NCBI GenBank assembly: GCA_008638375.1 | Contig: CM018035.1 | Location: forward strand, 38,350,754 to 38,414,753 | DNA: 64,000 nt | Source of the DNA: Nyssa sinensis | Taxonomy: Eukaryota > Streptophyta > Magnoliopsida > Cornales > Nyssaceae | Reading direction: 5' to 3' | Shown: positions 11,800-22,789 of the stretch, one piece after another | Numbering within the stretch: the first letter of the stretch is position 1 | How the letters are laid out: every line of letters starts with the position of its first letter | Notes under the pieces: model-generated | The model's database searches: none | The model's input: the letters and a program-made list of their open reading frames with translations, nothing else | What the model was told of the DNA's origin: nothing | Translations under genes and position numbers: made by a program

Positions 11800-12925
11800 A
11801 TACCTAGGGCCAAATAAACATAAAAGATAGTCCGATTTAACTATGTCGGACACTGTGGACCTAATGGTGAGGTCCATTTTGTGAACCGAGGTCTCGAAAA
11901 GTTTAGCCATACAACATGTGAAATTACCAAAATATCCCTGATGCTATATGAAGTCTAAATGAAGTTCGATTGGGATGAAATTGATACCGATAGAAGCCCA
12001 GATACTTGTGAAATTGTACCCATGATTAAATGACGGATCGTGGGTCAGAAATTCACAAAACGTAAAATGACCAAAATACCCCTGAACATGGTAAGTGCAA
12101 ATTAGAGGCCGAATGAAGGCCAATCTGATCTAATAAATTATCATAGGCATAATTATGAAAATCGAAGGGCTAAATAAGACTCCGGAACAGTCAATGTATA
12201 AAATGAGAAATGACCAATATGTCCCAATGATCAAAAGCAAATACCAAATGAAGTCCAAAAGACTTGGAAAATTATATTTAAGATATGTGGACTATTCTGA
12301 GGGCCACGATAGGGTCCGGGACAAGAATGGCAAAATTATCATTTTTCTCCTAAGGTTAAATAAGTACTTAACTGATAACGATTTGAGTCCAAAAGACTTA
12401 GAACTGTATATTTAAGATATGTGGACTATTCTAAGGACCACAACAGGGTCTGGGCAAGAATGGTAAAATTACCATTTTGCCCGTGAGGTTAAATAAGTAC
12501 TTAACCTGACAACGATTACAGTCCAAATGACTTATATTATAACCCTGATAACTACTAAGCCTAGTTAAAGAATGTAATAGCCTCAGATGAAACCCAATGA
12601 AAGGGTAATAGGCTATTAGGCTACCTTAGGTAATCCGATAGATGCCTAAGATTATGAATAAGACATGAATGGATGAATTCTGATTTGTCTATGCTTAATG
12701 ATGACTATTCAGGATATGCATAGAGATGTCTAACATATCTGGAGGTTATCAGATTTTCTGTGAATGGATATAAGCGAACAGTTTGTGAGTAACTTGGAAC
12801 TTCTGACTTGGTGTATAAGTTACACTGTCTAGATATTGTATCTTGATACACTGTACTGTTTTATATACTGTACTATTCCAATGCATATACTTAAATACAT
12901 ACCCTTTGTACTGTACTACACTTGG
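11800..12925 (+). repeat. B1 LTR segment 2
   Basis: Resumes with the second atacc copy. It contains diverged 133-bp modules (around 12230-12540) whose core includes tttgagtccaaaagacttag and gtactta. An 86-codon frame at 12155-12415 has a same-length counterpart on the minus strand at 52564-52824. The segment ends in cacttgg, where A2 inserted. In the B2 copy the corresponding sequence continues catgattttgttctg, which is missing here. Confidence 0.8.
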
Positions 12926-15900
12926 TGTCACGACCCGAAACCCACCCTGTGCGGATCTCGCATCGCGACCGCCACCCTTAAGCCCAAGGACCTTAGGGCG
13001 AAGGCTCGCATAAATAACGGTATCGGATAGATGTGCGACATGTGATTGCGGAAGCGTGAAAAACTTTTCCTTTTCTTTCTTATTTTAAATTACACACATC
13101 CGTCCGGTACTGCCACTCTTTACATAGCATACATGATTAAACATTCAGAGTACAACTAAAAGTTAAAGACTTCATAAATACAATACATGTTTGATTGCCC
13201 CGTGGGGCTTATACATAACAGGGTACCACTTTACTAATACAATATTTCATACTTAATGTTCGTAGTACTAGACAAAATTACTTGAACATAACTTCTAAAA
13301 ATAGAAAATTCATCATCATCGTCCTCAAGTCAAGACTGCTACTAATCACCTGAAAGGGGGGTCTGAACAAAGTCCGGGTAAGCTAATCTAAGCTTGTGAG
13401 CAATTCTAGTATTCGTCATGAGGTTTTCAATTAGCAGTGGTTTTTAGTACATAAGAGTTTGTAGAACATATGCATTTCTTAAAACAGATAGCTTTGAAAC
13501 ATTTAAAGTATTCAAGCTATACTTATACTTATGACCTTCAAAACATATAACATAACATGTATTTCTTAAATAGAGTATATAAAACTCAAAAGATATGCAT
13601 TTCATAAAACAGATAGCTTTGGAACATTTAAAGTATTCAAGCTAAACTCGTACTTCGTCAATAAAGTATATAAACTTTAAAACACATAAATATGTACTGT
13701 GAAAATGAGGGTAAAACCTGCTTCCATTTTCAATACATTTTCTTGTCACTTTTCATTAATAGAATCCGTTTCGAACCAGATTCCCACTTTACGTTTCGTG
13801 AAGATTTCTTATGCCTGGGGGATTAGATCCTGCTACCTGGTAGTTGACAGTCAATTGAGTTCTGTACAACTCAATATCCCAACGAATTTCGGATTAATTT
13901 AATTTTGAAGAAACTCATAAAATCCGTGGTGCTTATGCATAGCTTTTCTTACATTCAAATACATTTAACTTCTTCAAATAGGTGCTTCTCATGAACATTT
14001 AAAACATCATGTACATAATTTCATTACAAATCCTTTAAACACTTGATATAAACAAATTCAGAACACTTTACATAATTTGGCATTTAAAACTTTAGACATG
14101 CTGAAATATGTTTTAAGAAAACTGTGACAGAAACCATTCTATAAGCATGTCATAATAGAGTTTATAAAGATAGAACAATTTAAAACTGAATCATATAAAT
14201 ACTTGAATTTGAAAATTCAAACACTTCATATCTTTGAAACTTAAAACCTTTTCAAATCCATGGAGTTAAATCTCCATTTCAAATACAAGGTTACTTACCT
14301 TGGTCCTTTAGGGTTAGTGCTAATAATGCGCTTTCCCACTTTTCTTTTAGTTCCTAAGAATAATTCATAAACATCTCATCAACTTCACATTCATTGTAAT
14401 ATCATCTCGATATTCCTTAACTTATGCTTAAATCGTATTAGATCCTAAAACGATTTCATAATTTCATATGTACTTAACTTAACTCGTACTCTTAACCTAT
14501 GACACAATTTAATGTGTTAGAAATTGAATTTATTTCAATTTATACTCTTCTGTTAGCTCCATAAACTTTAATTTAAATTTATTTACTTCACATATTTACG
14601 TGTCGTGTCTTTTCGTAATTCATTTCCTCGTATACGCCTTAGTATTAGTACTTTGGCATTACTTTAATTTATAGTCATCTGACAGATGCTATTCATCAAA
14701 TTTTATGTCTTTTTATTTTAGACATTTCTTTTTGGTCGAATAGACTCTACCATTGAGTCCGGAGCGCCGAAGAAAGTCAGTTTAGGCTTTCCTAACATTT
14801 AATTCAGACTAGTTATATGTAAAAGGACAAAATGGATCATTTACCGTTTTACGTGTCTCATTTTCCTGTACTTCGTTTCGTAATTTGGACTCCATTATTG
14901 AGTCCGGGATGTCAAAGAAAGTCAATTTAGACCTTCCCTAGTTTTAATTTGGCTTTTGAGGTACTAGGGATAATTTGGTCATTTTACCCCCTTACGTGTC
15001 TTTATGTTCGGGGCCTTATCTCGTGTCATGGACCTCACCATTGGACTTAAAAGGTCCGGATAGTAAGAATACACTAATAACTTGTTAATTTTGGACAAGG
15101 GGTATTTTGGTCATTTACCCCTTTACGTGTCATTATTTTTTGGGCCCCGTCTCGTAAAACAGACCCTACCATTAGTGTCAGAATATTCAAAATAGTAAGG
15201 ATACACTACTCATATGTTTAATTTGGACTTCATTTGCTTCATATATGACTCAAGGGTAAAATAGTGATTTTGCTTTATTTATTAAATAATTAAATTAATT
15301 ATTTAATTATTTTCTAGGGGTGTAACTGTATAATTTTTCCCCCAGTTGGGCCACAATACAAATTTTTAGAAGTTCTGGGATCAAAATATAATTTTTGCAA
15401 ACTTTCGGACTGAACTAGTGGGTTCAGTTACATTTCAAGTGAACTGGTCCATGTTCCAACTGAACCAATCCGGTCTGGTTGGGTTTATTGCGTGATGATG
15501 ATGTCAGCCTTAACATTTTTAAAATTTAAACATAAACGAAACGCCGTCATTCCAATAATTCAATGGCAAGCCCAGAGGCTGCCACGTGTCCGAGTCGACT
15601 CAACCTGGTTTTTAAAGCCAAGTTGACTCCCTGTCTTCTTCCCCACCTCGACCCCACTGTTGCCCTAGTTTTCGAATTTCATTTTCTTTAATTTCATGAG
15701 TTTCTACTCAACCAATCTCTACTATTTCTAACCTAATCCATTTCTGGAACATTGATTAAGAGTTTGGCATTCATTTTAGACTTTAAAACCTCTTCATATG
15801 TTCGGTTTAGGACTGGATAATCCAAACTGTAAGTTGATCGTTCATGCCCATTCCTGAGCCAAAATTCATGGGGCTTCGTTTGTTATGATCCCCTCTTCAT

Positions 15901-16959
15901 GGGGATTCATATCTCATTCTTAAATGTCGATTTAACACAGAGTTTAAAGGATTGGGTTTCAAACCTGTAACCTGTAACTTGTGTTTAGGTAGGTTTTCTT
16001 TGGGCTTTCTGATCACAGCAAAGTGTTTCTAGCATGCTTGTAGGGTATAGTTTTAGTCTCAGTAAACCAAACATGGTTTGGTTGCCATTGGTTCAGACTT
16101 GCTAGAAGCAAGGTCCTCCAATGGTGGTTTGTTCATGGGTTGATGTTTTCAACTGTTTTTAAGCCTTATATTCATGCCAAATAAACTCTTAAACACTTAT
16201 TTAACATTATACATGCATAACTAAGCTTTAAACAGTTTCTATTCATGCATATTTCTAGAGAGAGAAATTGAAGAGTTTTCATGGGTTCACCTTTTTGAGT
16301 CGGTTTCTTCCTTTCTTTTTGCTCTGAATCTCTTCCTCAACTTCTCAGTTTCTTTCCATTCAGTTTCTTCCTTAGGTGATAAGCATGCAAGGCATGCATT
16401 GGCTTTTGAAGCCAATCCACCGACTTCCCTCTCTCTCCTTCTCTCTCTCTCTCTACAATCTGACTCCATAGCCCTACCTTGGCCCTCACTTCTCATAAAT
16501 CCCTCTTACACATTTTTAATTTTGCTTTTTCTCTTTGTTGTTTTACATTTATTGTTGTAGGATATTTGTATAATATATATATACATATATATATATATAT
16601 AAAATACAACACACACACAACACGTGAAGACACACACACACTATCGACACACACACACCTTGTACACTGTTCACACTTTACACATATGTATATATATATA
16701 TATAAATATATATATGTGTACATACATGCATACATGCATGTATGCATGCTTGATTACATAAATATATATATATATGCCTTCCAAGTAATGTGTATTCATA
16801 ATATATTTAATTATAAATAAAATAATTATTTCATATGGATAATTAATTATTTTTGTAAATAATTAATTATTTCCATGATTGTAATAATTTTTATACACAT
16901 TTTTCATGGCCTCGTAATGCGTGCCATATGACCCGGTATTTTTGGGTCGGGGTATCACA
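12926..16959 (-). repeat. A2 3' LTR (complete, 4034 bp)
   Basis: Plus-strand borders are tgtcacgaccc and ggggtatcaca. It aligns with 18921-21518 over the latter's whole length and with A1 and A3. It carries the structured block at 13348-13407, the diverged 140-bp modules at about 14740-15260, a GA-type tract at 16428-16454, and TA/CA runs at 16570-16790. The small frames inside also recur in the other LTR and are not supported as genes. Confidence 0.92.
16570..16790. repeat. TA/CA microsatellites in the A2 3' LTR
   Basis: Alternating atatat and acacac runs and a short catg/tgca-rich stretch, placed as in A1 about 170-390 bases from the LTR start on the element strand. Confidence 0.85.
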
Positions 16960-16974
16960 TTCTTCCCTACTTAT
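16960..16974 (-). promoter_or_regulatory. A2 polypurine tract
   Basis: On the minus strand it reads ATAAGTAGGGAAGAA and abuts the TGTGATACCCC start of the 3' LTR. It would prime plus-strand DNA synthesis. Confidence 0.8.
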
Positions 16975-17184
16975 AAGAGTTTTGTCCCCAAAACTCGGTT
17001 GTTCCTAATTTTTAAGAGTTAGAATTTCGTCCTAGTTCACATTACATCATTCATAAAATTTATATGTCTAGTGCTTAAATTTAAACAGTAAACATATATT
17101 GACAGAGATTAAATATTTGATCGTGTACCTAATTATCCTTAGAGGTTTGTGCAGCTTTCGAAAATATATTGAAAACTTGCCCTT

Positions 17185-18227
17185 ACCTCGTAGGTTCTTG
17201 ATTTCCTTTTGATTTTTCAGTAGTTCGAGCCTGTGGCATAGCCGATGAAGCTACTGCAGTAGGTTCTCTGGCAGTTGAATTCCCTTTTGGGCAGTCTTTG
17301 ATAAGATGTCCTCGTAAGCCACATTTGTAGTAGACTCCTAAAAATTGTCGACAGGGCGCAAAATGCCTCTTCTGACAAGTAGGGCATATAGGGACCTCTG
17401 TCGTCTTTTGACTCGTGTTACCCCCCCTCGTTGACAGAAGTCATAGTTTTGACTCCAGTCCTGGTTTTCTTTATTTGTTGGGGAGTGGGGCTTATTTATT
17501 TCTTGTCCTTTTTCTGGGATAAGGTGATCCTAGCTTTTTCAAAAATTTTGGCACGGTTCACAACCTCGTTGTACGTGGGAAGTTCAAAGGGCTCTAGTCA
17601 ATATCTAATACCATCCCTAAGACCACTCTCGAACTTCCTTGCTTTTAAATCCTCTGTCATGATCATATGAGGTAAGTAACGAGCTAGTTTCATGAACTGG
17701 GTCTCGTACTCGGCTACTATCATTGTCCCTTGAGTCAGAGTTGCAAACTCTGCTATCTTTTGGTTTTTCAGAGATCTTGGGAAGTGCTTGTCGAAAAACA
17801 CTTCTAAAAATCTTCCCCAGGTTATGGGCGGCTCTTTTTCCCTTTCCAATAGCCACCATGCATACGCTACATCTTTAAAGGTAAAGGCAGCGTAGGAGAC
17901 TTTCTGTTCATCGGTGCAAGGAAAGACAGTGAATATTCGCTCCATTTCCTGGACCCATGCCTCGGTGTCGATCGTAGTGTCTAGTCCATCAAACCTAGGA
18001 GGCTTGAATCCTTGAAACGTTTTAAAACTTGAAATATTCATCACTTCAGCAAGTTGTTCTAGATTTTGGGGTAGTCCGGGGTTTTGCACCTGTGGTGGTG
18101 CTCTGCCTTGGGCTTGGACACCTATCATATTCCGAGCCATTGCTTCTAAAATGTGTTCCACCCGATCTAGCCTGTCATCAGAATTTCCCGCATTCCTTCT
18201 CATGTTAACCATTTTAGTTGAAAACAT
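17185..18227 (-). pseudogene. A2 gag (chromovirus-like), broken
   Basis: The N-terminal 209 codons (18227 down to 17598) are open and contain a Retrotrans_gag domain. Hallmarks are FKPPRFDGLDTTIDTEAWV, VSYAAFTFKDVAYAWW, WGRFLEVFFDKHFP and MTEDLKARKFESGLRDGIR. A TGA follows the codon for Tyr209, after which the same family sequence continues (ELPTYNEVVNRAKIFEKA). A double zinc knuckle near 17285-17385 reads CPTCQKRHFAPC then YYKCGLRGHLIKDC; the first Cys of the second knuckle is Tyr. Gag would assemble particles. No pol domain follows before the PPT. The start ATG was chosen at 18227; the inner MVNMRRN start, 15 nt on, is equally possible. Confidence 0.9.
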
Positions 18228-18786
18228 ACAATAGTTAGTTTTCTATCACATAAGGTTTATATTCACTTACTTCATATTTTCAAGGTTTAATATTTTTATT
18301 ATCCTTGATGTTCGTAGTGGAATTATAGTCCACATTTCTTCTCATTTTCGTTTCACTATTCTTAATCGCCTACAGGTCCCATACCCCACCTCCTTATCGT
18401 ACACGTATTTCTAATAACTTACTCACTCTAGTGTAGGTCCCATACCCTGCCTTTACATTACATTACGTATTTCGTACTTTTATATATCTTATTCATAAAC
18501 TGCGAGTCCCATACCTCGCCTTCATATCATATCACATGCTTCACATATCTACTTTACATAATGTGGGTCCCATACCTCGCCTTCTCATATGTCATATACT
18601 TCACATAATCGTTTCATGTATTGCGGGTCCCATACCCCACCTTTATTTCAAATTACGTTCTTCACATATTTAGGTAGCCTAGGACTTACCTAACTCAAAA
18701 TTCTATTTCGAATCTCTTATCATCACTAAGTTGGTCTTATTCAACCTAGAACAAATCTTAATCATTCTTAACTTAAATTTTAATTC

Positions 18787-18920
18787 GGTCTTTTCCCAAA
18801 AGACCTAATACCTAAGCTCTGATACCATGTTCGGTACCAGTAAATTTTAATCGTTTCTTAACCTTAAACATGACTTGGTCTTTTCCCAAAAGACCTAATA
18901 CCTAAGCTCTGATACCATGT
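18787..18920 (-). repeat. Tandem duplication (90 bp) of the A2 leader with its primer site
   Basis: The block tcttttcccaaaagacctaa followed by tacctaagctctgatacca occurs twice, starting at 18789 and 18879. Both copies carry a full gctctgatacca (primer-site complement), at 18826-18837 and 18906-18917. Confidence 0.9.
18906..18917 (-). promoter_or_regulatory. A2 primer-binding site, initiator tRNA-Met type
   Basis: On the minus strand TGGTATCAGAGC, three bases after the LTR end. It matches the complement of the plant tRNA-iMet 3' end, as used by most chromoviruses. Confidence 0.9.
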
Positions 18921-21518
18921 TGTCACGACCCAAAACCCACCATGTGCGGATCTCGCATCGTGATCGCCACCTTTAAGCCCGAGGACCTTAGGGCGAAGGC
19001 TCGCATAAGTAGCGGTATCGGATAGATGTGCGACATATGATTGCGGAAACGTGAAAAACTTTTTCTTTTCTTTTCTTATTTTTAAATTACGCACATCCGT
19101 CCGGTACTGCCACTCTTTACATAGCATACATGATTTAACATTCAGATTATAACTAAAAGTTAAAGACTTCATAAATACAATACATCTTTGATTGCCCCGT
19201 GGGGCTTATACATAACAAGGTACCACTTTACCAATACAATATTTCATACTTAATGTTCGTAGTACTAGACAAAATTACTTGAACATAACATCCAAAAACA
19301 GCAGATTCATCATCATCGTCCTCAAGTCAAGACTGCTGCTAATCACCTGAAAGGGGGGTCCGAACAAAGTCCGGGTAAGCTAATCTAAGCTTGTGAGCAA
19401 TTCCAGTATTCGTCATGGGGTTTTCAATTAGCAATGGTTTTTAGTACATAAGAGTTTGTAAAACATTCACTGCCAATTGCTCGTATACTTGAACATAGAA
19501 CATATGCATTTCTTAAAACAGATAGATTTGAAACATTTAAAGTATTCAAGCTATACTTATACTTATGAACTTCAAAACATATAACATAACATGTATTTCT
19601 TAAATAGAGTGTATAAAACTCAAAACATATGCATTTCATAAAACAGATAGCTTTGAAACATTTAAAGTATTCAAGCTAAACTCGTACTTCGTCAATAAAG
19701 TATATAAACTTTAAAACACATAAATATGTACTGTGAAAATGAGGGTAAAACCTGCTTCCATTTCCAATACATTTTCTTATCACTTTTCATTAATAGAATC
19801 CGTTTCGAACCAGATTCCCACTTTACGTTTCGTGAAGATATCTTATGCCTGGGGGATTAGATCCTGCTACCTGGCAGTTGACAGTCAATTGAGTTCCGTA
19901 CAACTCAATATCCCATCGAATTTGGGATTAATTTAATTCCGAAGAAACTCATAAAATCCGTGGTGTTTATGCACAGCTTTTCTTATATTCAAATACATTT
20001 AACTTCTTCAAATAGGTGCTTCTCATGAACATTTAAAACATCATGTACATAATTTCATAACAAATCCTTTAAACACTTGATATAAACAAATTCAGAACAC
20101 TTTACATAATTTGGCATTTAAAACTTTAGACATGCTAAAATATATTTTAAGAAAACTGTGACAGAAACCATTCTCTAAGCATGTCATAATAGAGTTTATA
20201 AAGATAGAACAATTTAAAACTGAATCATATAAATACTGAATTTGAAAATTCAAACACTTCATATTTTTGAAACTTAAAACCTTTTCAAATCCATGGAGTT
20301 AAATCTCCACTTCAAATACAGGGTTACTCACCTTGGTCCTTTAGGGTTAGTGCTAATAATGCGCTTTCTCACTTTCCTTGTAGTTTCTAAGAACAATTCA
20401 TAAACATCTCATCAACTTCACATTCATTGTAATATCCTCTCGATATTCCTTAACTTATGCTTAAATCGTATTAGATCCTAAAACGATTTCATAATTTCAT
20501 ATGTACTTAACTTAACTCGTACTGTTAACCTATGACACAATTTAATGTGTTAGAAATTGAATTTATTTCAATTTATACTCTTCTGTTAGCTCCATAAACT
20601 TTAATTTAAATTTATTTACTTCACATATTTACGTGTCGTGTCTTTTCGTAATTCATTTTCTCGTATACGCCTTAGTATTAGTACTTTGTCATTACTTTAA
20701 TTTATAGTCATCTGACAGATGCAATTCATCAAATTTTATGTCTTTTTATTTTAGACATTTCTTTTTGGTCGAATAGACTCTACCATTGAGTCCGGAGCGT
20801 CGAAGAAAGTCAGTTTAGGCTTTTCTAACATTTAATTCGGACTGTTATATGTAAAAGGACAAAATGGTCATTTATCGTTTTACGTGTCTCATTTTCCTGT
20901 ACTTCGTTTCGTAATTTGGACTCCATTATTGAGTCAGGGATGTCAAAGAAAGTCAATTTAGACCTTCCCTGGTTTTAATTTGGCTTTTGAGGTACTAGGG
21001 GTAATTTGGTCATTTTACCCCCTTACGTGTCTTTATGTTCGGGACCTCATCTCGTGTCGTGGACCTCATCATTGGACTCAAAAGGTCCGAGATAGTAAGA
21101 ATACACTAATAACTTGTTAATTTTGGAGAAGGGGTATTTTGGTCACTTACCCCTTTACGTGTCTTTATTTTTCGGGCCCTGTCTCGTAAAATGGACCCTA
21201 CCATTAGTCTCAGAATATCCAAAATAGTAAGGATACACTATTCATATGTTTAATTTGGACTTCATTTGCTTCATATATGACTAAGGGGCAAAATAGTAAT
21301 TTTGTTTTATTTATTAAATAATTAAATTAATTATTTAATTATTTTCCAAGGGTGTAATTGCATAATTTTCCCCCCAGTTGGGCCACAGTACAAATTTTCA
21401 GAAGTTCTGGGGTCAAAATATAATTTTTGCGAACTTCCGGACTGAACTAGTGGGTTCAGTTACATTTCAAGTGAACCGGTCCAGTTCCAACTGAACCAAT
21501 CCGGTCTAGTTGGGTTTA
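18921..21518 (-). repeat. A2 5' LTR, truncated
   Basis: Matches 12926-15490 of the other LTR, then stops after ccggtctagttgggttta and joins the B1 minisatellite. About 1.4 kb that should hold the promoter end (TA/CA and GA tracts, TGTGATACC border) is absent. Many differences between the two LTRs are C/T or G/A changes at former CG sites. The structured block is at 19345-19405. Confidence 0.9.
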
Positions 21519-21860
21519 ATATGCCTATGTCTCTGATTGATATACTCAACGTTGTTCTGTTCCATTCTATTGATGATATGCCTATCTCTCTGATTGATAT
21601 ACTCAATTGTGTTCTGTTCCGTTCCATTAATGATATGCCTATGTCTCTTATTGATATACTCAATTATGTTCTGTTCCATTCCGTTGATGATATGCCTATG
21701 TCTTTGATCGATATACTCAACTCTGTTCTGTTCCGTTCTATTGATGATATGCCTATGTCTTTGATTGATATAATCAACTTTGTTCTGTTTCGTTCCGTTG
21801 ATGATATGCCTATGTCTCTGATTGATATACTCAATTCTGTTCTGTTTCATTTCTGTTGAT
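21519..21860 (+). repeat. B1 minisatellite, 57-bp unit, about 6 copies
   Basis: The unit begins atatgcctatgtctctgatt and continues gatatactcaattctgttct and gttccgttccgttgatg. The period is 57 bases. It is the same family as the 66/57-bp arrays at 50269-51720, 57253-58214 and 61814-62666, seen on the opposite strand. A degenerate tail with tgatatcttggcatcatgta, present twice, extends to about 22130. Confidence 0.92.
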
Positions 21861-22789
21861 GATATTACTATGTCTTTGATTGATATCTTGGCATCATGTA
21901 TTGTTCTGTTTTGATTTGTTATGTTATGTTCTATTCTGTTCGGTTATGTTTTGTTAGGATCTGTTATGATCTAGTTCTATTCTGATCTATTTGTCTCTGA
22001 TTGATATCTTGGCATCATGTACTGTTCTGTTATGATTTGTTATGTTCTATTCTGTTTTGTTTGGTTATGTTTTGTTATGATCTGTTCTGTTCTGATCTGT
22101 TTGTTCTATTTAGTTCAGTTCTATTTTATTCTACTTAAACTGCATTTAAAGTGGATTTATAAAACTGTTATTTCTGAAATGACTGAACTATCCATGTGCC
22201 TTATAAGCAAGGACTGGTTTTGAAACCCATGGCAGGGAACCTCTGTTACTCACTAGGCTTGTTAAAGCTCACCCCATTATCCTAACATTTTTCAGGATTT
22301 ATCTCCATTAGATTAGAAGGCACTATGATGTGATATGGATAGGCCGAGTGGCATTCCAAGTAAAGGATTTGCTGGCACTGATTTATAGAGACTTGGACTC
22401 TTGTGGATTGAATCTGGTTATTTCAGGTGAGTGACATGATTTGATTGATATGCACTAGATATTGAGACATGGCTCATGGTAATGGCACTCTAGAGATATT
22501 AGATGTACTCTATGTTATGTGTCTAATTATAGACGTACTCTGTGGTTTGAGTTATTAGCTATCTGGTTTTAGACTTACTATGTGGTACATACCTCTATGG
22601 TATTTATAAATGAGTTGTATTCCTGAGATGAAAATGGTTTTAAATTCCGCTGCTCTGACCCTACAATTGGAATGCAATTCGTCATTAAGTTCAGAAGTTT
22701 GCCTTTGGTTGGTCGCATTGTCAGTCGGCAAACCGGCAAGGCAGCTAACTGGCATCATGTCCTCGAGATCTGCGTAGGGTGGGGTTCGG
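21861..22789 (+). repeat. B1 LTR segment 3 (LTR end)
   Basis: Non-coding LTR end. It includes gttatgttctgttttg-type simple sequence (21890-22130), the structured block at 22245-22296 (cactaggcttgttaaagctc then atttttcagg), and the conserved closing stretch ggcagctaactggcatcatg up to gggttcgg. The last nine bases of the LTR lie beyond A3, at 26757-26765. Confidence 0.85.

Larger units (their letters stand above)
12926..21518 (-). mobile_element. A2: gag-only LTR retrotransposon with 4 kb LTRs (right end truncated)
   Basis: Read on the minus strand the order is: 5' LTR (18921-21518, truncated), tRNA-iMet primer site (18906-18917), a single gag region, PPT (16960-16974) and a full 3' LTR (12926-16959, 4034 bp). 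The interior is only 1961 bp and shows no protease, RT or integrase. This fits the described class of terminal-repeat-with-GAG elements, with unusually long LTRs. It would have needed Pol from an autonomous chromovirus. The right LTR lost its outer 1.4 kb or so and runs straight into the B1 minisatellite. Confidence 0.88.

Noticed and set aside
13699..13902. 67-codon frame (MKMRVKPASIFNTF...) repeated at 19733-19936 and in part at 8538
   Set aside because: Lies in family A LTRs and runs against the orientation of the element. The similarity is explained by LTR identity.
16287..16496. Arg/Glu-rich minus-strand frame, and similar ones at 376-585, 26029-26268 and 58821-59024
   Set aside because: They are translations of GA-rich tracts in LTRs.
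18906..18917. tRNA-like sequence
   Set aside because: It is only the 12-base complement of the tRNA-Met 3' end (a primer site), with no cloverleaf around it. The same holds for 2124, 40785 and 56535.
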